6,599 nucleotides of DNA from Candidatus Gastranaerophilales bacterium (lineage in GTDB: Bacteria; Cyanobacteriota; Vampirovibrionia; Gastranaerophilales; JAQUYY01), in NCBI GenBank assembly GCA_028691575.1, contig JAQUYY010000104.1:1-6599 (forward strand), read 5' to 3'. A model generated the notes under the pieces. It was not told the DNA's origin and searched no databases. It saw only the letters and a list, made by a program, of their open reading frames with translations. The position numbers and the translations under genes are program-made. Position 1 is the stretch's first letter. Every line of letters begins with the position of its first letter. Positions 1-6,037 of the stretch are shown here, one piece after another.

Positions 1-790
1 TGTTTGAAAATCCTGCAGATAAAAGAAACTGATTAACTTTATTTGCCTGATTTATTCCTGTTTCAAAAGCTATATAGCCATTAGGGTTCAATTTTTGTTT
101 TGATTGCTTAATGATTTTTTCATAAAAAGAAATTCCGTCTGTATCATATGCAAAAAGAGCTAAATCAGGTTCATGCATTGATACTTCCACTTGAAGATTA
201 GATTTTTGACTAATTGGAATATATGGCGGGTTTGAAATAATCAAATCAAATTTATTGGAAACATTTGATAAAATATCTGATTTTAAAAAAGTTATTTTAT
301 CTTTAACGCCAATTGTTTTAGCGTTTTTTTTAGCAATTTTAAGAGCTTTTTCAGAAATATCGACAGCAAAAATATTTTTGCCTGTTAATTTAGCTATCAT
401 GCATGAGATACAGCCTGAGCCTGTCCCAATATCAACAATAGAAGGATTTTTGTTCAGTTTTTTTATTATTTCGACAGATTTATTTACAAGAATTTCGGTT
501 TCGGGTCTTGGAATTAATACATTTTCATCAACAAAAAAGTATTCACCCATAAAAAATGCTTCTTTTAAAATATATTGAATAGGTTTTTTGGTTAAAATTC
601 GTTCTTGTACTAATTCATCAATTTTTTCTTTTTGTTTTTTAATTATAGCAATTTCGGGATTTATTAAAATATCTTTTTTCGAAATACCTGTAATTTTTTG
701 AAAAATCCAATCAGCTTCAATAACGGCTTCTTGAAGTTCAATGCCGTTTAGCGTTAATTTTTCTATGATATTTTTTCTAAATTTCTTCAT
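1..790 (-). CDS. prmC: Peptide chain release factor N5-glutamine methyltransferase (PrmC/HemK), 3' end outside window
   Basis: This SAM-dependent enzyme methylates the glutamine of the GGQ motif in release factors RF1 and RF2 in the cytosol, which speeds peptide release. Seen here are 263 codons read from position 790 down to the window edge, with no stop or frameshift. The N-terminal helical domain (about residues 1-85) is followed by the RPETE motif (95-99), the SAM-binding motif IGTGSGCI (121-128), an acidic FAVDIS strand end (141-146) and the diagnostic catalytic motif NPPY (187-190, followed by IP). The EPDLALF stretch (207-213) is also typical. Family members are about 280 residues long, so only a short C-terminal tail is missing. 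The ATG at 790-788 was chosen because it overlaps the stop of the upstream 71-codon gene as ATGA, which suggests translational coupling. prfA, a common neighbour of prmC elsewhere, is not on the visible side. Identification is firm because of NPPY together with RPETE and the SAM motif. Confidence 0.96.
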   Translation of the reverse strand, partial: MKKFRKNIIEKLTLNGIELQEAVIEADWIFQKITGISKKDILINPEIAIIKKQKEKIDELVQERILTKKPIQYILKEAFFMGEYFFVDENVLIPRPETEILVNKSVEIIKKLNKNPSIVDIGTGSGCISCMIAKLTGKNIFAVDISEKALKIAKKNAKTIGVKDKITFLKSDILSNVSNKFDLIISNPPYIPISQKSNLQVEVSMHEPDLALFAYDTDGISFYEKIIKQSKQKLNPNGYIAFETGINQANKVNQFLLSAGFSN

Positions 791-1002
791 TTCATAAATG
801 TGCCGACGGAAGTGTTTTCAAACATATGTCTATCAAGGCTTAGCGCAATGTTTTTTAAAGAACAAATGCCTTCATTTCGAGATATTAAGACACCTAAACT
901 TACAAGTTTGTTTTTTACGGTTTCATTAAGATCGTCGGGTGCAATATACATGGCACATTCAGCCGTACAATCTTCTTTGTTAAAGGGACATTTTTTAACC
1001 AT
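787..1002 (-). CDS. Small cysteine-containing protein of unknown function, coupled to prmC
   Basis: I do not recognise this 71-residue protein. It is soluble, with no signal peptide or membrane segment. The N-terminus carries a C-x6-C-x3-C cluster (Cys5, Cys12, Cys16, in the context KKCPFN...DCTAEC) and there is one further cysteine at 47 (GICSLKN), enough for a zinc or Fe-S site. This is an inference only. The middle (about 23-60) looks helical. I take it as real rather than the opposing 75-codon frame because its TGA stop overlaps the prmC start in a 4-base ATGA junction, its composition is that of a folded soluble protein, and it begins just inside a divergent promoter region. A modest AAGGA element lies 11 bases before the ATG, somewhat farther than ideal. 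Being first in the unit, it probably shares a transcript with prmC. A regulator or metal-binding accessory protein is possible, but nothing in the sequence fixes its function. Confidence 0.75.
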   Translation of the reverse strand: MVKKCPFNKEDCTAECAMYIAPDDLNETVKNKLVSLGVLISRNEGICSLKNIALSLDRHMFENTSVGTFMK

Positions 1003-1012
1003 TATTAAGTTA

Positions 1013-1067
1013 TTCCTTTATTTTTAAATTACTACTATAATATATAGTGTATAAGATATTTTGAAAA
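1013..1067. promoter_or_regulatory. Divergent promoter region between the small-protein/prmC unit and gdhA
   Basis: Rightward, a consensus TATAAT lies at 1036-1041 with only a weak -35 (TTCCTT, 1013-1018, 17-bp spacer). A second -10-like TATAAG lies at 1050-1055. Leftward, TATATT (minus strand, 1044-1039) sits 17 bp from a fair -35, TTTTCA (minus strand, 1067-1062). The two directions would overlap, so the operons may compete for RNA polymerase. The whole divergent gap is only 76 bp. The rightward -10 is convincing by sequence. The leftward one is a weaker inference. Confidence 0.55.
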
Positions 1068-1071
1068 GGTG
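1065..1071 (+). promoter_or_regulatory. Ribosome binding site that sets the gdhA start
   Basis: AAAGGTG stands 7 bases before the ATG at 1079. An in-frame TTG at 1061 would add six residues and would place this Shine-Dalgarno element inside the coding region. The ATG is therefore the better start. Confidence 0.75.
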
Positions 1072-1078
1072 CAAACAT

Positions 1079-2332
1079 ATGAAGGAACTTTTAACACCGA
1101 CTTTTTTAATGGCTCAGCAACAACTTGACAATGTTGCAAAGCATTTGAATGTTGATTCCGGAATTATTGAAAGGCTTAAATTCCCCCGTAAATCTTTGAT
1201 TGTTTCAGTTCCAATCAGAATGGATAACGGGGAAACAAAGACTTTTATGGGATACAGAGTACAGCATGATTTGGCAATGGGACCTTCAAAAGGTGGCATT
1301 AGGTATTATCCCGGAGTTGATTTAGGAGAAACAGCAGCTCTTGCTATGTGGATGACCTGGAAATGTTCTTTGATGAATTTGCCTTTCGGAGGAGCGAAGG
1401 GGGGAATTGACTGTAATCCTGCACAAATGTCTGAAGGTGAATTGGAGAGACTTACAAGAAGATATACAACTGAAATTTTGCCGATGATTGGACCTGAAAA
1501 AGATATTCCTGCACCTGATATGTATACGAATGAACAAACAATGGCTTGGTTAATGGATACTTACAGTAATTATCACGGATATGCCATACCGGGAGTAGTT
1601 ACAGGCAAACCTATCGGTCTTGGAGGCTCTCTTGGAAGGACAGAAGCAACAGGTCGAGGAGTTGCTTTTACTGTGCTTAAAGCATTAGAGAAAATAAAAA
1701 CAAAATATTCCCAACCTACGGTTGTTGTTCAAGGATTTGGAAATGTTGGTGCAATTACAGCAAGATATTTATATAAAGAAGGGTTTAAAATCATTGCAGT
1801 AAGCGATATTTATTGCGGTATATATAATCCAAACGGTTTAAATATTGACGAATTAGAAAAATATGTAGCTGAAAATAAAACAGTTAGAGGATTTAAAGAT
1901 TCCGAAGTTATTACAAACGAAGAGCTTTTAGAGCTAAAATGTGATATTTTAGCACCTTGTGCTATTGGAAATGTTATTACAGGAAAAAATGCAGACAGAA
2001 TCAAGTGTAGAATACTTGCAGAAGGTGCAAACGGTCCTGTAACTCCTGATGCTGACGAGATTTTAAACAAAAAAGATATATTTATCATTCCATCAATTCT
2101 TGCAAACGCAGGTGGTGTAACTGTTTCATACTTTGAATGGGTGCAGGATATTCAAAGGCTTTTCTGGGAAGAAGATGAGGTTGTTAAAAAGCTAAAAACT
2201 CTAATTGATAAAGCTTTTGAAGATGTTTATCAACTTGCTCTGACTAAAAAAATTGATGCACGAACAGCAGCGATGATAATTGGAGTAGGCAGAGTCGCTG
2301 AAGCCAAGAGATTAAGGGGATTATATCCATAA
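1079..2332 (+). CDS. gdhA: Glutamate dehydrogenase (Glu/Leu/Phe/Val dehydrogenase family)
   Basis: This cytosolic enzyme reversibly deaminates L-glutamate to 2-oxoglutarate and ammonia with NAD(P)+, linking nitrogen and carbon metabolism. From the ATG the protein has 417 residues, a normal length for the hexameric small-subunit type. The N-terminal substrate domain has GPSKGGIRY (69-76, substrate-binding Lys71), PFGGAKGG (102-109, catalytic Lys107) and PAPDMYT (145-151, catalytic Asp147). The Rossmann domain has GFGNVG (219-224), and an aspartate (Asp243, in VSDIYCG) follows the second strand. An acidic residue near this position often goes with NAD preference, but I leave the coenzyme open. 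The motif ILANAGGVTVSYFEWVQ (340-356) holds the substrate-contacting Ser350. All key residues are present. A leucine, valine or phenylalanine dehydrogenase is less likely given the length and these motifs. The gene has its own promoter and terminator, so it is probably monocistronic. Confidence 0.96.
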   Translation: MKELLTPTFLMAQQQLDNVAKHLNVDSGIIERLKFPRKSLIVSVPIRMDNGETKTFMGYRVQHDLAMGPSKGGIRYYPGVDLGETAALAMWMTWKCSLMNLPFGGAKGGIDCNPAQMSEGELERLTRRYTTEILPMIGPEKDIPAPDMYTNEQTMAWLMDTYSNYHGYAIPGVVTGKPIGLGGSLGRTEATGRGVAFTVLKALEKIKTKYSQPTVVVQGFGNVGAITARYLYKEGFKIIAVSDIYCGIYNPNGLNIDELEKYVAENKTVRGFKDSEVITNEELLELKCDILAPCAIGNVITGKNADRIKCRILAEGANGPVTPDADEILNKKDIFIIPSILANAGGVTVSYFEWVQDIQRLFWEEDEVVKKLKTLIDKAFEDVYQLALTKKIDARTAAMIIGVGRVAEAKRLRGLYP

Positions 2333-2335
2333 TTA

Positions 2336-2369
2336 AAATAAAAAGAGCGATTAATCGCTCTTTTTATTT
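2336..2369 (+). terminator. Rho-independent terminator after gdhA (perfect palindrome)
   Basis: Each base from 2336 to 2352 pairs with its partner from 2369 back to 2353, an uninterrupted 34-bp inverted repeat. The stable core is AAAAAGAGCGATT and its complement. The GAGCGAT arm forms the GC-bearing stem, and a run of five T (2361-2365) then TATTT follows. It starts four bases after the gdhA stop codon. An A-run on the left arm means it could work in both directions, although no minus-strand gene approaches it here. Confidence 0.92.
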
Positions 2370-2396
2370 GATTTAAAAGAAAAAATATGTTATATT
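2368..2396 (+). promoter_or_regulatory. Promoter of the first prepilin-like gene
   Basis: TTGATT (2368-2373) and TATATT (2391-2396) are separated by 17 bp, and a TG at 2388-2389 gives an extended -10. It begins within the last bases of the gdhA terminator, so the downstream gene is probably transcribed separately from gdhA. The expected start of transcription is about 20 bases before the ATG. Confidence 0.65.
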
Positions 2397-2424
2397 TTTT
2401 ATAAATTTAAGAATAGGAGTTTTT

Positions 2425-3102
2425 ATGAAAAAAATAGGTTTTACTCTTGCCGAAACATTAATAGTCATTGCAATAATCGGAATAATTGCCTCCATCGTAA
2501 CACCAATGCTATTTGGCACAACAAGCGATGCTGAGTTAAAAGCAAAATGGAAAAAACAATATTCTGATTTATCTCAAGCAACAATGATGATAATTGCCGA
2601 CAATGGCGGAAGTTTAGCCGGAGCTTTTCCTGGAGATAATGCTGGTAGTGAGAATTTAAAAAACGCATTTGCATCGAAATTAAATATTATCAAAGACTGT
2701 TCCGGTACTTCTTCAACATGGGGAGGAACAGGAGCTGGAGGAAGTGCAGAAGGTTGCTGGCATTCTCTTTGGTATAGATTAAATGGAACAACACTTGGTA
2801 CTAGTACTAATCCGGCTTTAATCTTAAATAATGGCTGTTTAATTTATTTTCGAATTGATAACTCAAGTTGTAATGATGACATTGGAGAATATAGCAGGTG
2901 CGGACAAATTATTGTTGACGTAAATGGATTTAAAAAACCAAATACGATAGGGAAAGATATATATTATATTAATATTATAACCAATAGCATCATTCCTGTA
3001 GGAGCAAGAGACTATCTTGATCCGTCAACAACTTGTGTAGAAGGATCAACTGAAACAGATAATACAGGTCGCGGCTGTGCTGCAAAATATCTTTACGAAT
3101 AG
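2425..3102 (+). CDS. Type IV prepilin-like protein (pseudopilin or minor pilin), copy 1
   Basis: The protein has 225 residues. It has a class III signal: a five-residue leader MKKIG, then FTLAE, with the conserved Glu at position 5 of the predicted mature protein (Glu10). A prepilin peptidase would cut after Gly5. The hydrophobic helix (about 6-30) continues into a charged amphipathic helix (about 34-60). The globular part has seven cysteines (92, 111, 138, 149, 159, 204, 218), a CW pair at 111-112 and a C-terminal NGFKKPN..GKDIY motif (168-180). A surface-appendage or type II secretion-like role is inferred from the N-terminus alone. The globular domain does not reveal a specific subunit. 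An AGGAG ribosome binding site lies 5 bases before the ATG. The gene stands alone, with no assembly ATPase or prepilin peptidase visible nearby. A paralogue begins at 6038. Its N-terminus matches the style of prepilins I associate with Gastranaerophilales. Confidence 0.88.
   Translation: MKKIGFTLAETLIVIAIIGIIASIVTPMLFGTTSDAELKAKWKKQYSDLSQATMMIIADNGGSLAGAFPGDNAGSENLKNAFASKLNIIKDCSGTSSTWGGTGAGGSAEGCWHSLWYRLNGTTLGTSTNPALILNNGCLIYFRIDNSSCNDDIGEYSRCGQIIVDVNGFKKPNTIGKDIYYINIITNSIIPVGARDYLDPSTTCVEGSTETDNTGRGCAAKYLYE
2437..2583 (+). repeat. Dispersed direct repeat, left copy (pilin N-terminal coding region)
   Basis: This 147-bp stretch aligns without gaps to 6086-6232 with 23 mismatches by hand count (about 84% identity). 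It includes exact matches of 23 bp (2470-2492) and 22 bp (2510-2531). It is a consequence of gene duplication, not a mobile element. Confidence 0.85.
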
Positions 3103-3152
3103 AATAATAAAAAGTCTAATTTTCGCAAATTTTAATATTATTTATAGCATTT

Positions 3153-3173
3153 TGTTATAATATGGTGTATAAT
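3153..3173 (+). promoter_or_regulatory. Promoter of the transporter-era operon
   Basis: An extended -10 TGTTATAAT (3153-3161) is followed 12 bp later by a second consensus TATAAT (3168-3173). No good -35 box is seen for either, which fits extended -10 use. The stretch resembles the -10 region of gdhA (1036-1055), which also shows a TATAAT then GTGTATAA. The leader before the ATG at 3218 would be about 35-50 nt. No hairpin or riboswitch was recognised in the 115-bp gap (3103-3217). Confidence 0.6.
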
Positions 3174-3217
3174 AAATATTGTTTAAAAAAATTTAATTAC
3201 TCAAATAAAGGAAAAAT

Positions 3218-5059
3218 ATGTCATCTGACTCGTTTAGCCCATTAGACCCCGAAAGTTCTCACCGACTTAGAATAGAAAAAATCGAACCGATTAATAAAGA
3301 AAATATATCATCGCAAATGGCTGTTTGGCGCGCATTTGTTGCAAATATCGGAATAGCTCTTATAAAACTTATATCCTGGTTTTTTAGCAGAAGTACGGCA
3401 ATGCTTGCAGAAGCAATCCATTCGGGCGTAGATGCTTTTAACAGTCTTTGTTTGATAGTTGGCTTAAAAAGAGGAAACAAGCCTGCAGACAAGCTTCATC
3501 CGTATGGCTATGGTCTTGAAGCTAATATTTGGACGCTTTTTGCTTGTATATTTATGCTGTTTGGTACTACAGTATCAATTTATAATGGTTTTGACAGAAT
3601 GTTTTATCATCATGACGAAGTTTTAGAGCTGTTAAAACATTATCACCTTACGGCATTGATTCTTATTATAAGCATATTATTTGAAATGTGGGCACTCACA
3701 AGCGCAAGTCTTGCGGTTTTGGAAGAAGCTGAAATTGAGGTTAAAAATCCGTTTCTGGCATTTTTTAAATCATTTAAATATATTAAAAAAATCAAAAGTG
3801 CAACAACAAAATTTGTCTGGTACGAAGATACAGCGGCTCTTAGCGGTGTAATAATCGCTCTTGTTGCTCTTTCTATAAGCAAATTTGTGCTTCCGCAATC
3901 TTTAGCTTATCTTCCTGATGCTATTGCATCAATTATAATCGGCTGTATACTTTTTGCTCTTGCTATTTACCTGATAAAGCAAAATGTCAATTATTTAACA
4001 GGGGCGGCAGCCGGTCCGCAAACAGAAAAATTAATCCGAGAAATAGCAACAAAATCTTATGGAGTAACTCATCTTCATGATTTAAAAACAATGGACATGG
4101 GATCTTCAGGGTTAATTGTCAATATGAAAATTGAGGTAGATCCTGAAACTCAAATGAAAGATGCTGATGATATTGCCAATAAATTAGAAGAAAAAATTAA
4201 ATCTAAAATTAAGAATATTTCCCATGTCACTATTGAAATGCAAGCTGATGATGTTGATGATAATTGGAATGAAAAACTTGAAAATATTATAAAAGAAGGA
4301 GAAGATTTAGGAATTTTAAAACCTAATGAAGCGCAAATGCTTTCAAAGTTTTTTGATTTTACAGAGGCTGTTGTGTATGAAATTATGGTTCCAAGAACAG
4401 AAGTCAATTTTATTGAAGTTTCATCTTCAATCGACGAATTGGTTAATTTAATTACAATTTCAGGACATACCAGACTTCCTGTTTACGAAGATAATATAGA
4501 TAACATTTTAGGTGTTGTTAACGCTAAAGACGTTTTGAGAGTTGTTAAAAAGGGAATAAATGTTTCTATACGTGATTTAGTCAGAGACTTAATAATTGTT
4601 CCCGAAAACAAGTCTATTAGCGATATGTTGAGCGAATTCAATGCCAAAAAAGCTCAAATAGCTGCCGTTGTAGATGAACATGGCGGACTTGCAGGTATTG
4701 TAACGGTAGAAGATATCATCGAGGAAATTGTCGGCGAAATTTGGGACGAATTTGATGTCCAGATTCCTGAATTGATAAAAGTAAACGAAAAAACATTGAA
4801 TATAATTTCCAAGCTAGATATAGAAGATTTTAACGAAAGATTCGGTAGAGACCTTCCTACTGAAGATTTTCAGACAGTTGGCGGATATGTTTTCGTGCTA
4901 TTGGGAAGAGAGCCTGAAACCGGCGATATAATTGAAGACAATGATATCAGATACAAAGTTTTAAGTATGGATGGTCATAAAATCGTAAGACTTCTACTTG
5001 AAAAAAAAGAAGGCGTTTTTGTTGATAAACAAGAAAGAAACGGAAATGGTGCAGGATAA
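3218..5059 (+). CDS. CDF-family cation transporter fused to a CBS-pair/CorC regulatory module
   Basis: The 613-residue inner-membrane protein has two recognisable halves. Residues 36-255 form a six-helix cation diffusion facilitator unit (helices near 36-56, 60-82, 102-122, 143-165, 204-222, 232-254) with the TM2 metal motif H68-SGV-D72, HPYGYG (94-99) and EDTAALSGV in TM5. This pattern resembles the SLC30A9/ZnT9-like clade. Residues about 262-345 fit the CDF cytosolic dimerisation domain. Residues 350-383 match the linker that normally follows DUF21 in HlyC/CorC proteins. Two CBS motifs follow (about 384-444 with MVPRTEV and GHTRLPVY; 452-508 with VVDEHGGLAGIVTVEDIIEEIVGEIWDE), then a CorC_HlyC transporter-associated domain (about 518-596). 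DUF21 itself is absent. Likely role: export of a divalent cation, gated or sensed through the CBS/CorC half. The metal (Zn, Mn, Co, Mg) cannot be read from the sequence. AAAGGA lies 5 bases before the ATG. The stop overlaps the era start by one base. Confidence 0.9.
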   Translation: MSSDSFSPLDPESSHRLRIEKIEPINKENISSQMAVWRAFVANIGIALIKLISWFFSRSTAMLAEAIHSGVDAFNSLCLIVGLKRGNKPADKLHPYGYGLEANIWTLFACIFMLFGTTVSIYNGFDRMFYHHDEVLELLKHYHLTALILIISILFEMWALTSASLAVLEEAEIEVKNPFLAFFKSFKYIKKIKSATTKFVWYEDTAALSGVIIALVALSISKFVLPQSLAYLPDAIASIIIGCILFALAIYLIKQNVNYLTGAAAGPQTEKLIREIATKSYGVTHLHDLKTMDMGSSGLIVNMKIEVDPETQMKDADDIANKLEEKIKSKIKNISHVTIEMQADDVDDNWNEKLENIIKEGEDLGILKPNEAQMLSKFFDFTEAVVYEIMVPRTEVNFIEVSSSIDELVNLITISGHTRLPVYEDNIDNILGVVNAKDVLRVVKKGINVSIRDLVRDLIIVPENKSISDMLSEFNAKKAQIAAVVDEHGGLAGIVTVEDIIEEIVGEIWDEFDVQIPELIKVNEKTLNIISKLDIEDFNERFGRDLPTEDFQTVGGYVFVLLGREPETGDIIEDNDIRYKVLSMDGHKIVRLLLEKKEGVFVDKQERNGNGAG

Positions 5060-5964
5060 TGACTTATAAATCAGGGTTTGTAACTATTGTAGGTCGTCCA
5101 AATGTTGGCAAATCAACTTTATTAAATAAAATTTTAGGACAAAAAATAGTAATTACAAGCGATAAACCTCAAACAACAAGAAAAAGAATCCAAGGTGTTT
5201 ATACACAAAGTGAAGGTGAAATTCAAGGACAGATTGTGTTTATCGATACTCCGGGAGTTCATAAGCCCTTGCATAAATTGGGTGAATTCCTTTTAGATGA
5301 GACAAAATTTGCTATTCCCGATGCCGATGTGGTCTTATTTCTTGTCGATGTAACCGATCCTCCTGGTGTTGGTGATAATTGGATTGTTGAAAATCTTTTG
5401 GCTTGTGAAAAAAAAGTTATTTTAGTTGCTAATAAATCTGATATGATAAAAAATATCGATTTAAGAGATAAAAATATTGAGGCTTATAAAAAACTTTTTG
5501 GTGAAAATATTCCGCCGATTGTAAAAATTTCAGCAAAAACAGGAAGAAATATTGATAGTTTATTAAAAAATATTTTCAGAAAACTTCCTAAAGGACAACC
5601 ATTTTACCCTGAAGATCAGGTCACTGACCAAAATGTAAGAACAATTGCGGAAGAAATTATCAGAGAAAAAATTCTGATTAATACAAGAGACGAAATCCCT
5701 CATAGTATTGCCGTTGTCATTGATAAATTTGAAGAAACTAAAACTATGGATAAAATTGCAGCTACAGTCTATGTTGAGCATGATTCTCAAAAAGGTATTG
5801 TTATAGGCAAAAATGGGCAAATGTTAAAAAAAATAGGCTCTGAAGCCAGGGTTGAATTAGAAGAGCTTGTTGAGAAAAAAGTATTTTTAGAAGTTTTTGT
5901 CAAAGTTAAAAAAGACTGGCGCAAAAAGGATTCTGCCCTAAAAGAATTTGGCTATAAAAATTAA
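5059..5964 (+). CDS. era: GTPase Era, 30S ribosomal subunit assembly
   Basis: Era binds the 3' end of 16S rRNA and acts late in 30S maturation, cycling with GTP in the cytosol and at the membrane. The 301-residue length is typical. The GTPase domain shows G1 GRPNVGKS (12-19), the switch I PQTTRKR (38-43 region), G3 DTPG (63-66), G4 NKSD (125-128) and G5 SAK (158-160). The C-terminal KH domain has GIVIGKNGQMLKKIG (246-260, GKNG loop 250-253) and the VKKDWRKK stretch (283-290) usual for Era. All motifs are intact. The ATG overlaps the stop of the upstream transporter gene (TAATG) and only a weak AGG precedes it, so its translation is probably coupled. No clear terminator follows it, so some readthrough into the next gene is possible. 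Confidence 0.97.
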   Translation: MTYKSGFVTIVGRPNVGKSTLLNKILGQKIVITSDKPQTTRKRIQGVYTQSEGEIQGQIVFIDTPGVHKPLHKLGEFLLDETKFAIPDADVVLFLVDVTDPPGVGDNWIVENLLACEKKVILVANKSDMIKNIDLRDKNIEAYKKLFGENIPPIVKISAKTGRNIDSLLKNIFRKLPKGQPFYPEDQVTDQNVRTIAEEIIREKILINTRDEIPHSIAVVIDKFEETKTMDKIAATVYVEHDSQKGIVIGKNGQMLKKIGSEARVELEELVEKKVFLEVFVKVKKDWRKKDSALKEFGYKN

Positions 5965-5973
5965 TATATTTAC

Positions 5974-6005
5974 TTGATGCTCTCTAAGAAATTTAATTAT
6001 ATAAT
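5974..6005 (+). promoter_or_regulatory. Possible promoter of the second prepilin-like gene
   Basis: TTGATG (5974-5979) is followed after 18 bp by TATATA (5998-6003), which overlaps a better TATAAT (6000-6005) at 20 bp. Spacing is long for the better -10, so the assignment is tentative. The 73-bp gap between era and the pilin gene holds nothing else that I can recognise. Confidence 0.4.
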
Positions 6006-6037
6006 AATTTTATATTTTAGAAATAAGGACAAAAATC

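Noticed and set aside
255..578. 107-codon plus-strand open frame
   Set aside because: It lies antisense to prmC, whose motifs are unmistakable, and encodes no recognisable domain.
800..1027. 75-codon plus-strand open frame opposite the small Cys protein
   Set aside because: The minus-strand frame has the ATGA overlap with prmC and a coherent Cys motif. The plus frame has no good ribosome binding site and would run into the gdhA promoter.
1061..1078. TTG start extending gdhA by six residues
   Set aside because: It would place the AAAGGTG element inside the coding region. The ATG at 1079 has correct spacing to it and gives the usual protein length.
3109..3140. Possible terminator after the first pilin gene
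   Set aside because: Only a 5-bp A/T-only stem (AATTT/AAATT around TCGC) can be drawn and no proper T run follows, so it is too weak to call.
3103..3217. Metal riboswitch (M-box or Mn type) before the transporter gene
   Set aside because: The gap is short and very AT-rich, and no conserved riboswitch core or strong helices were seen.
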